The notes below the pieces were generated by a model, which was not told the origin of the DNA, ran no database searches, and was given only the letters and a program-made list of their open reading frames with translations. From an uncultured Oscillospiraceae bacterium (GTDB taxonomy: Bacteria > Bacillota_A > Clostridia > Oscillospirales > Oscillospiraceae): a DNA stretch of 13,767 nucleotides. The DNA lies in the NCBI GenBank assembly GCA_900757695.1, contig CAAEOU010000053.1, positions 1-13,767 of the forward strand, written 5' to 3'. Position numbers and translations under genes: made by a program. Position 1 is the first letter of the stretch. Every line of letters starts with the position of its first letter. Below are positions 1 to 6,225 of the stretch, in pieces.

Positions 1-341
1 AAATCTGATTCAAAACTTGTGAGTTGGTACCAACTCGCCCTGCTTGCTGCGGTTGCAAACTCGAAAATTTTTGTGCAGAAAAATAACCGCCCACTTCAAG
101 TTGAACTTGAAAACAGACGGTCTGATTTGCAAAATGATTTTCAAATTTGGGGAGCATGTTGAGAGGTTTCATAGCATCCGCAAGCAATGTTTTCGTCTAT
201 ACAAAAACACTTTTTGCGTTGCAAAATGCTTGTTGGGAAATCCCAAACCCTTGTACTGCACCGTTCCGGAGCAGGCAGTGCGATTGTATCACTTCGTAAA
301 ATAAGAATGCGGTTTTGATAAGGCTGACGATTTGGAAGCCA
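1..341. other. Non-coding or degraded stretch rich in short palindromes
   Basis: I see no gene that I can support here. An 86-codon open frame on the + strand (44-304) has no recognisable domain and no convincing ribosome binding site. Several perfect or near-perfect short palindromes lie close together: GAGTTGGTACCAACTC at 21-36, TTCAAGTTGAACTTGAA at 95-111, CAGACGGTCTG at 114-124 and TTGGGA/TCCCAA arms at 233-246. They could be protein-binding sites or remains of a mobile or decayed element. The sequence leads directly into a broken gene at 342. Confidence 0.4.
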
Positions 342-737
342 ATGAAGAAATATGCGGACAACAGCAGATAGCGTGGTTATGACTGGTGGGGCACTTGGAG
401 ACCGGATTATGAAGGATGGCTCCAGTGCGCCGACAGTCTCTACGCTCCGCAGGCTATCATCAACGCCATTGGCGGCGAGCAAAAATATTGTGATTACCGT
501 ACAAGCATGAAATACCAGCGGGATCGCTGCACGATGGAAATGAGACCCTTGCTCCAGGCTATTGCGGATGGAGATACGGTGGCGTTTGTCTATGAGATGT
601 ACCTGACACCGAAAGGTATGGAAAATGCCCCCACCTTTACGATGATGGCTACAGAGTTCAACCACTTTAAAATGGTGGGTGAAAAACTCATAGTCACCCG
701 TTTGGATATGTATACCGATGGCGGAAAGATGAACTGA
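342..737 (+). pseudogene. Broken NTF2/SnoaL-like protein gene with in-frame stop
   Basis: Reading from ATG 342, the frame begins MKKYADNSR and then meets a TAG at 369-371. It stays open for about 120 further codons to the TGA at 735-737. The open part looks like a SnoaL-like/NTF2-fold small protein: a central ADGDTVAFVYEMYL segment, then FTMMATEFNHFKMVGEKL and a final strand ending in LDMYTDGG. This resembles the usual family pattern of a strand pair followed by a 'dGKi' turn and a last strand. The first methionine after the stop (507) has no Shine-Dalgarno sequence, so a functional short product is unlikely. A second upstream frame (ending at a TGA near 380) overlaps the start, so an indel may also be present. 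The family is assigned by pattern only, and no function can be given. A sequencing error at the TAG is the alternative. Confidence 0.5.
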
Positions 738-788
738 CTTGTCAGAAGATCGCCTGTAACGATTGTAAGATCAGATAGAACAAAATAG

Positions 789-838
789 AAACCCAGAATT
801 TTTTTGAGCCGTTGGACTCTGAAAAGATTCTGGGGTTT
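789..838 (-). terminator. Probable intrinsic terminator of the leftward operon
   Basis: The arms AAACCCAGAAT (789-799) and ATTCTGGGGTTT (827-838) pair with one bulged base. Read on the - strand, the stem is followed by CTATTTTGTTC, a moderately T-rich tail. It lies about 60 bases past the stop of the dehydrogenase gene ending at 897. A smaller stem (CAGCGA 852-857 with TCGCTG 870-875) sits between the gene and this hairpin. The loop is long (27 nt), so strength is uncertain. Confidence 0.55.
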
Positions 839-896
839 GTGCAATGTTTTTCAGCGATTGCTCAACAACTCGCTGGACTTTAGGACTTATAAAGTT

Positions 897-1865
897 TCAA
901 AGGTTATTGACAACATTGATAAGGTCATGGGTCAGATAAGACTTGATATTTTGCACCGTAGCATCCATGATTCGTTGACGGCTTTCTTTAGGAGCCCATG
1001 CGATATGAGGCGTAATAATGCAGTTTTTGGCTTTGAGAAGCGGATTGTCCGGTTGAATCGGCTCAGTTGATACAACGTCAAGGCCGGCAGCAAAAATTTT
1101 ACCGCAGTTAAGGGCATCTGCAAGATCCTGCTCTGCAATCAACTGGCCACGAGAGTTGTTTATAAGGATCACACCATCCTTCATTTTTGCAATGCTGTCT
1201 CGATTGATGATGTGCTCAGTTTCCGGAAATAGTGGGCAATGAAGTGCAATGACATCACTGGAAGCAAGTAGCGTGTCCAGAGCTACATATTCGGCTATTT
1301 CACGTCCGGATTCAGTCGGGCGGCTGCCGGATGCCAAAACTTTCATCCCAAGCGATTTTGCAATTCTCCCGGTGGCTTGTCCGATCCGGCCAAATCCGCT
1401 GATTCCCATGGTTTTGCCGCTGAGCTCAATTAAAGGGGCATCCCAATAACACCAATCGGGACAAGCGGACCATTGACCGCTGTGGACAGTATCATCATGA
1501 TGACCGATGTGGTGGCAGATCTCCAGTAACAGAGCAATCGAAAATTGTCCGACAGAAGCCGTTCCGTAGCCCGGAACATTAGAAACCGGAATACCGACTT
1601 CCTTTGCGGCATCGACATCCACAACATTATACCCGGTCGCAAGAACGGCGATAAAACCAATATTAGGGCAGGCTGTTAATGTGGTTCTGGAGATGGGGGT
1701 CTTGTTGGTCAGAACGATTTCTGCGTCACCAATACGCCGAATGATCTCGGTCTCATCCTTTACGTTCGTCCGGTCATAAACGGTCAGTTTTCCAAGAGCT
1801 TCCAGTGGAGCCCAACTCAGGTCACCCGGATTTTCGGTATAGCCATCTAATATAACGATTTTCAT
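897..1865 (-). CDS. D-2-hydroxyacid dehydrogenase, glycerate dehydrogenase/hydroxypyruvate reductase type
   Basis: This 322-residue cytoplasmic enzyme should reduce a 2-keto acid to a D-2-hydroxyacid, most likely hydroxypyruvate to D-glycerate. The opening MKIVILDGYTENPGDLSW is typical of the HprA-like branch. The nucleotide-binding motif GFGRIG lies at 157-162, and the catalytic triad is complete: Arg239 (NNSRG), Glu268 (STEP) and His287 (TPHIAW). After the second Rossmann strand it has ASGSRP instead of an acidic residue, which is compatible with NADP(H) but not proof. The ATG at 1865 is chosen because GGAG lies 8 bases upstream; the frame is open further 5' but would overlap the preceding gene. 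It is the last gene of the leftward operon, 5 bp after the FAD oxidoreductase stop, so the two are co-transcribed. Together with GarR (13002) it suggests glycerate as an exit point of the pathway. The exact substrate is inferred. Confidence 0.88.
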   Translation of the reverse strand: MKIVILDGYTENPGDLSWAPLEALGKLTVYDRTNVKDETEIIRRIGDAEIVLTNKTPISRTTLTACPNIGFIAVLATGYNVVDVDAAKEVGIPVSNVPGYGTASVGQFSIALLLEICHHIGHHDDTVHSGQWSACPDWCYWDAPLIELSGKTMGISGFGRIGQATGRIAKSLGMKVLASGSRPTESGREIAEYVALDTLLASSDVIALHCPLFPETEHIINRDSIAKMKDGVILINNSRGQLIAEQDLADALNCGKIFAAGLDVVSTEPIQPDNPLLKAKNCIITPHIAWAPKESRQRIMDATVQNIKSYLTHDLINVVNNL

Positions 1866-1870
1866 CTGTT

Positions 1871-3268
1871 TTACTCCAAAATGACACCCTGCGCTAAAAG
1901 AGCATCCCGCAGGACAGGATAGGAAAGTTCTCTGGTAGTGCAGTCCTTTTTGGCGCAAAGGGCAGCGGCAACGCCAGCACCCTGCCCCATGACCTGACAG
2001 CCGGGAACATTCCGGGTAGACATATGTGCTTTGATATCAGTAGTGACACAGCGTCCTGCCATCAGCAGGTTATCGCAGCCCTTTGGCAGCAGCATCCGGT
2101 AAGGAAAACCGTAAAAGCCGGGGTCTTTGATCTCACATTCCGGATGCTTGTAGTTCATCAGGTCCTCAAAGCCGAACAGACCAATCTCATCTTCAAAACG
2201 AGTCGCAGATGTAATTTCATCCAGCGAGATCATGTGATCGCAGATGGTGATCTTACTGGCACGGACACCCAGTTGGATCGCTGCCCAGTTGATATAGGAC
2301 TCCTCGAATCCGGGGACAGTTGTTTTGAGTGCATTGGCAAACTGCATGATCTTGACACGCATTTTTAGTTCTGCTGTGCTGTAATCAAGGGCTTTCGTTG
2401 CATCGCAGTCCACACCTTTGGAATTGTTGATATAAGTCATTTCGCCTTTGTGGATGGAGGACATGCTGGTAAACGGACGCATTTCCAAAGCACTGATGGC
2501 CTGATAGCGTTCGGGATCTTTCATCGTGGTAAAGGCATATTGTTCCGCACACATTCCGGGGACATCCAGTTCCGCACTGGAGAGCTTGACCGCTCCCTGC
2601 GGATTCTCTTTTACCATCCGGTCAATATCCACACCTGCCATACCGAATACTAGACCCGTGGAGCCACCGCTGACGGTATGGTAATCCTGCCACATGTCGA
2701 TCTGTTCCAGACCGGCAAATCGTGCAAGGTCGCCATCACCGGAAGCGTCGATATACTGTTTTGCGGCAATGGCACTGCAGCCATCTTTGTTTGCGATCAG
2801 TGCGGCAGAGATGTTGCGATCTTCTGTCAAAACAGCAAAGCAGATGGTCTGGAGCAAGACGGTTACGCCGGCTTCCAGAAGCATCTGGCTGACGACACCT
2901 TTGTAGATCTCGTGGTCGCCAACAAAACGATAGGGGTTGTGGTGCGGATCGTTGGGGGTGGGGTAGTAACCTGTTCCGCCGCACAGATCCACAAGACGCT
3001 GGTTCAGTTCATAAGGAATGCCGCCGACCACTCGTTTGGCGGTAGAGGGATCGGTGCTCATGGCATAAAAACTATTGGCACCGATTCCACCGTTGGTATA
3101 AGTGCCGCCGGGGACGGGCAGTTTTTCAATCAGGATGACTGATGCGCCTTGGCGTGCAGCGGCGATGGCGGCAATGCAGCCTGCTGTGCCGGCCCCGGCG
3201 ACAAGAACATCACATTCCAGAGTGGGAATCTGCACAGATGGCAAAGAAATTTTTTTTGAATCGTTCAT
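1871..3268 (-). CDS. FAD-dependent oxidoreductase (PF12831-like)
   Basis: The protein has 465 residues and no signal peptide. An N-terminal dinucleotide-binding fold contains VAGAGTAG (23-30) and the acidic residue ending strand 2 (Glu48 in LIEK). A second flavin motif, DASGDGD, is at 174-180. The C-terminal half has LGVRASKI (333-340), NLLMAGRC (400-407) and VPGCQVMGQGAGVAAAL (421-437), the signature block of the FAD_oxidored family. Members of this family are poorly characterised flavoenzymes, often found in carbohydrate loci; the substrate here is unknown. The start at 3268 follows AAAGGGA in the leader; an upstream in-frame extension is non-coding in character and would enter the preceding gene. 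The gene sits between two D-2-hydroxyacid dehydrogenases in one operon, so it may oxidise a hydroxyacid or sugar alcohol position that a dehydrogenase later reduces. That role is inference. Confidence 0.87.
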   Translation of the reverse strand: MNDSKKISLPSVQIPTLECDVLVAGAGTAGCIAAIAAARQGASVILIEKLPVPGGTYTNGGIGANSFYAMSTDPSTAKRVVGGIPYELNQRLVDLCGGTGYYPTPNDPHHNPYRFVGDHEIYKGVVSQMLLEAGVTVLLQTICFAVLTEDRNISAALIANKDGCSAIAAKQYIDASGDGDLARFAGLEQIDMWQDYHTVSGGSTGLVFGMAGVDIDRMVKENPQGAVKLSSAELDVPGMCAEQYAFTTMKDPERYQAISALEMRPFTSMSSIHKGEMTYINNSKGVDCDATKALDYSTAELKMRVKIMQFANALKTTVPGFEESYINWAAIQLGVRASKITICDHMISLDEITSATRFEDEIGLFGFEDLMNYKHPECEIKDPGFYGFPYRMLLPKGCDNLLMAGRCVTTDIKAHMSTRNVPGCQVMGQGAGVAAALCAKKDCTTRELSYPVLRDALLAQGVILE

Positions 3269-3293
3269 AAAAGTCCCTTTCTGTATGAAGAAA

Positions 3294-3336
3294 CAATCCG
3301 ACACAGGCAGGTGGTGGCATCTGCTGTGCCGGATTG
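3294..3336 (-). terminator. Intra-operon hairpin, terminator-like
   Basis: In the 119-bp gap between the dehydrogenase (ending 3388) and the FAD oxidoreductase (starting 3268), CAATCCGACACAGGCAG (3294-3310) pairs with CTGCTGTGCCGGATTG (3321-3336) across a 10-nt loop, with small bulges. On the - strand the stem is followed by TTTCTTCAT, a weak U-tract. It could partly end transcription after the first gene, or protect processed ends. It is too imperfect to call a strong terminator. Confidence 0.5.
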
Positions 3337-3387
3337 CTTTTAAAGGAGAAATGTCCGGAGATGGAACCCGGCATGGGAATGGCGGAA

Positions 3388-4338
3388 TCAGAGAATCACA
3401 TTGATTGGATGACCATCCATCCACTGTGCAAGATTTTCAAAGACGATCTCCGCACGCAGGCTCATGGATTGCTGGGTGGCAAACGCGACATGAGGGGTCA
3501 CCAGACAGTTAGGGGCGTGCAGAACAGGCGATGCAGGATCCAACGGTGGTTCATTTTCAAAGACATCAAGGGCGGCACCGGCAATCACACCGTTTTCAAG
3601 GGCGTTTACAAGATCTTTTTCCACGACAACAGGCCCGCGTGCAACATTGACAAGGAGCGCAGAGGGTTTCATCATAGCCAGCTTTTCGGCATTGATCATT
3701 CCACGGGTGGAGTCATTCAACGGGCAGTGCAAAACAACGATGTCAGAACGCCGGAGCAACTCTTCCTGAGAAACCTGTTCAATATAATTTGCTGCATTTT
3801 CATGCAGGGAACGGCTTTGTGCAAGAATGTTTGCACCAAATGCGTGGAATAATTCGGCGGTTCGGGTGCCGATTTTGCCAAGACCAATGATGCCGACGGT
3901 CTTTCCCTTGATCTCCCAGCCGACAAGGCCGGTTTTATCCTTCCCGACACGGCAGCGGTCTTCTACTGCACGAAGATTGCGCGCCAGAGAGCAAACCATG
4001 CCAATGACCAATTCAGATACGGCTTCATTGGAATATCCGGAAGCGTTGCTTACAGAGATCCCTTTTTCTTTTGCGGCATCCAAACCTATATGGTCCACAC
4101 CGGTAAACGCGATATCGATGAATTTCAGTCGACTGCACTGACGCAGAACATCCGCGGGCATGGGCATGTTGGCAAGGATCATGGCATCGGCATCTCTGGC
4201 TTCCTCGATCAGTTTTTGCGGATCGGTCGTTTTGGGATAGACAGCAAAAACATGACCTTTTGCTTCAAAGGGCGCTTTGCGCGCAGCGAGCTCTTCGTCT
4301 GAAATGCCGAGTGACTCCATAATAACAATTTTACTCAT
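3388..4338 (-). CDS. D-2-hydroxyacid dehydrogenase (PGDH-like)
   Basis: This 316-residue cytoplasmic NAD(P)-dependent dehydrogenase is the first gene of the leftward operon. The Rossmann motif GLGKIG is at 152-157 and the catalytic residues are all present: Arg234 (NVARG), Glu263 (FENEP) and His283 (TPHVAF). Strand 2 ends in AQSRS (173-177) with no acidic residue, similar to the SRS of NADPH-preferring glyoxylate/hydroxypyruvate reductases such as E. coli GhrA; this suggests NADP(H). The ATG at 4338 is preferred because GGAGGA (4346-4351) lies just upstream; a TTG at 4353 is in frame but overlaps that ribosome binding site. A promoter is visible upstream in the divergent region. The substrate is unknown. 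It is clearly diverged from the other two dehydrogenases in the window, so a recent duplication is unlikely. Confidence 0.88.
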   Translation of the reverse strand: MSKIVIMESLGISDEELAARKAPFEAKGHVFAVYPKTTDPQKLIEEARDADAMILANMPMPADVLRQCSRLKFIDIAFTGVDHIGLDAAKEKGISVSNASGYSNEAVSELVIGMVCSLARNLRAVEDRCRVGKDKTGLVGWEIKGKTVGIIGLGKIGTRTAELFHAFGANILAQSRSLHENAANYIEQVSQEELLRRSDIVVLHCPLNDSTRGMINAEKLAMMKPSALLVNVARGPVVVEKDLVNALENGVIAGAALDVFENEPPLDPASPVLHAPNCLVTPHVAFATQQSMSLRAEIVFENLAQWMDGHPINVIL

Positions 4339-4392
4339 AATGAATTCCTCCAATCTGGTATTCTTACAAGAAGCGGGATATGCTTTATAATT

Positions 4393-4421
4393 ATTGTAGC
4401 AGAAGAACCCAAAGTTGTCGG
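4393..4421 (-). promoter_or_regulatory. Probable promoter of the leftward dehydrogenase-FAD operon
   Basis: On the - strand, CCGACA (4421-4416) and TACAAT (4398-4393) are separated by 17 bases. The -10 matches the sigma-A consensus at 5 of 6 positions and the -35 at 4 of 6. It lies about 55 bases before the ATG at 4338. The poor first two bases of the -35 and the AT-rich motif just upstream fit an activator-dependent promoter. Confidence 0.55.
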
Positions 4422-4438
4422 TTCTTAAATTTGATTTT

Positions 4439-4456
4439 TTGCGTTTAGATTTGTTC
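4439..4456 (+). promoter_or_regulatory. Candidate regulator site, copy 1
   Basis: TTGCGTTT (4439-4446), four bases, then TTGTTC (4451-4456). The same two words in the same order occur at 9756-9769 in the other divergent region. This copy lies about 18 bases upstream of the -35 of the leftward promoter, a sensible place for an activator. GTTCTTAAA (4421-4429) and CGATTTTA (4473-4480) are also shared with the second region. Assignment to the AraC protein at 8493-9710 is a guess. Confidence 0.35.
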
Positions 4457-4527
4457 GATTATAGCTTCAAATCGATTTTACAGATAGAATATCAAATTCT
4501 GAAATATACTTTTGTGTGGCAATATGT

Positions 4528-4533
4528 CATAAT
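4528..4533 (+). promoter_or_regulatory. Possible -10 of the transporter promoter, with structured leader
   Basis: CATAAT is a fair -10 match, but no good -35 lies 16-18 bases upstream, which would fit activator dependence. The implied leader is about 120 nt. It holds an outer pairing of CGTTTCC (4558-4564) with GGAAACG (4621-4627) and an inner stem GCAGGC (4595-4600) with GCTTGC (4610-4615). No known riboswitch is recognised. The rest of the 4339-4659 gap shows no gene. Confidence 0.3.
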
Positions 4534-4659
4534 CTTAACAACGAACATCGTAGGCAGCGTTTCCGGGACCGGTTTGGAGCAGTGCCTATGAAATGCAGGC
4601 GGAGCGCTGGCTTGCAGGATGGAAACGGATATACCAAGTATCAGGAGGAAATCAAAAAA

Positions 4660-6144
4660 ATGAGTACAGAGAAAAGTACTACCCCCGATGTGAATTCCAA
4701 TTACACAAGCTGTAAACTGTGGCAGATCATCTGCTATTCTATGGTTCCGGCTGTCGGAAACTTTTTCATGATCGTTTTTACAATGAATGCATACATTGCC
4801 AAGGGCGGTTATGGCCTCGCAACTGCACTGGCTGCATCCATTGCATCTTCCGGCAAACTGTTTGATGCTGTTACAGACCCGCTGTGTGCAGTGATCGTGC
4901 CGAAGATCCACACCAAGAGATTTGGCGCAGCGCGCCCGATCCTGGCAATCGGTTACCTGATGATGGCTGCATCGGTGCTGGGTATTATGTTTGTATTCCC
5001 TGGCATGGGTGTGATGCCGTACGCAATCTGCTATATGCTTTATGTTCTGGGCCGTACGATCCACAATCAGGGCAAGAACATTGCTTCTAACATGCTGACA
5101 AATAATCCGAAGCAGCGTCCTCTGATCGGCCGGTGTTCCCAGATCTATACGATGGTTCTGGCAATGCTGTTGAGCCTGTATCGTGCAAAAGTCCTGTTCC
5201 CGATTTTTGGCGGTCTGACGTTTGAGCTTTTGCAGGTTATTGGTGTCACCTGCGTGGTGGCTTGCCTGATCATGGATTTGCTGGCAATGTTTGCCCTGAA
5301 GGATTGCGATACTTATGAAAGCGTCATGGCACACTATCGTCCCGGTGTCAAGGTCAAGCTCAGCGATATGATTGGAATGCTCAGACATAACTCCGCATTT
5401 GTGACTGGCGTTATTTCGGATGCATCGGATAAGCTTGCCAATGAAGTCGCGAGCGCAGCAGTGGTCAGCACCCTTGTGTTCGGTGTTCTGATCGGCAATT
5501 ATGGTTTCAGCGGTAATATCAGCATCTACACGACGATTACCTCTGTTGTTCTGATCTTCTTTATCACGGGTGTGGCAAAAAAGATCGGTGCAGGCAAGGC
5601 ATACCTGCGTTATACATGGCTGGCAACAGGTGTTGCAGTGGCAATGTTCCTGTTCTTCCTGTTTGGAGATTATACACAGATCAGTGTGAAGCCCCTGCCG
5701 ACCGCTATTTTTGTAATTCTCTATTCGCTGCTGACTGCATCCAAAAGCACTACTAATGCAGCCGTTGTCACGATGTATCATGATATTGCAGACTACGAGT
5801 TTTATCTGACCGGAAAGTATGAACCGGGTCTGGTGGTTGCTACCATTACGATGCTGGGAAAAATCGTTTCTGCTGCTGGCGGTATGATCACGGCAGCTCT
5901 GCTGGCGACCATCGGATATGTGGACAATGTGCCGCAGCCCGGCGATCCTGCAACGCAGAAGGTGTTCTGGATCACGATGCTGATGTGGCTTGGCATGATG
6001 ATCCTTGGCTGGGTCTGCTCGATCATTGCCATGCATTGGTATCCCCTGACTGCAGAAAAGATGGTTGAGGTTCAGGCTGCAAACAAGATTCGCAGAGAAG
6101 AAAATCTTGCAGCGCAGAAAGCTGCCATGGCTGCAGAAAAGTAA
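4660..6144 (+). CDS. GPH-family (MelB/UidB-like) glycoside:cation symporter
   Basis: This 494-residue integral membrane protein of the glycoside-pentoside-hexuronide family (MFS_2) has many hydrophobic segments. It carries the family's N-terminal signature DAVTDP (69-74), followed by a charged loop and FGAARP (88-93), matching the WDAxtDP...RfRP pattern of MelB relatives. The later YHDIADYEFYLTGKYEPG segment before a long helix is also characteristic. These proteins import sugars or glycosides with H+ or Na+. The ATG at 4660 is chosen for the AGGAGG at 4643-4648; in-frame starts at 4588 and 4516 lack one. The C-terminus ends in an Ala/Glu/Lys-rich cytoplasmic tail. It is divergent from the dehydrogenase operon and upstream of a GH2 enzyme, so it probably imports the GH2 substrate. 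Melibiose, xyloside and glucuronide transporters share the fold; specificity cannot be read from sequence. Confidence 0.9.
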   Translation: MSTEKSTTPDVNSNYTSCKLWQIICYSMVPAVGNFFMIVFTMNAYIAKGGYGLATALAASIASSGKLFDAVTDPLCAVIVPKIHTKRFGAARPILAIGYLMMAASVLGIMFVFPGMGVMPYAICYMLYVLGRTIHNQGKNIASNMLTNNPKQRPLIGRCSQIYTMVLAMLLSLYRAKVLFPIFGGLTFELLQVIGVTCVVACLIMDLLAMFALKDCDTYESVMAHYRPGVKVKLSDMIGMLRHNSAFVTGVISDASDKLANEVASAAVVSTLVFGVLIGNYGFSGNISIYTTITSVVLIFFITGVAKKIGAGKAYLRYTWLATGVAVAMFLFFLFGDYTQISVKPLPTAIFVILYSLLTASKSTTNAAVVTMYHDIADYEFYLTGKYEPGLVVATITMLGKIVSAAGGMITAALLATIGYVDNVPQPGDPATQKVFWITMLMWLGMMILGWVCSIIAMHWYPLTAEKMVEVQAANKIRREENLAAQKAAMAAEK

Positions 6145-6159
6145 GATCTGGCGTCGGTC

Positions 6160-6199
6160 AAACTCCTGAAACGGTGCTGAGCTGCTTCAGGAGTTTTTT
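6160..6199 (+). terminator. Intrinsic terminator between transporter and GH2 gene
   Basis: AAACTCCTGAA (6160-6170) pairs with TTCAGGAGTTT (6186-6196), and the right arm runs into a T tract (6194-6199). It begins 16 bases after the transporter stop and ends 26 bases before the GH2 start. It is a well-formed terminator placed inside what looks like an operon, so it probably tunes or separates GH2 expression. Confidence 0.8.
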
Positions 6200-6225
6200 G
6201 ATGGCAGAAGCAGGAGGAAACAGCG

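Noticed and set aside
44..304. 86-residue open frame on the + strand near the left edge
   Set aside because: No Shine-Dalgarno sequence, no recognisable domain, and an unusual Cys/Phe/Lys-rich composition; more likely non-coding or remnant sequence.
4558..4627. Structured leader upstream of the transporter as a riboswitch
   Set aside because: Two short stems can be drawn, but no known riboswitch core is recognised and similar pairings arise by chance.
4588..4660. In-frame upstream ATG that would lengthen the transporter by 24 residues
   Set aside because: No ribosome binding site upstream, and the added residues are hydrophilic and unlike the family; AGGAGG supports 4660.
4492..6036. 514-codon open frame on the - strand opposite the transporter
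   Set aside because: His/Cys/Gln-rich product with no domain, exactly antisense to a clear GPH transporter; a codon-bias shadow.
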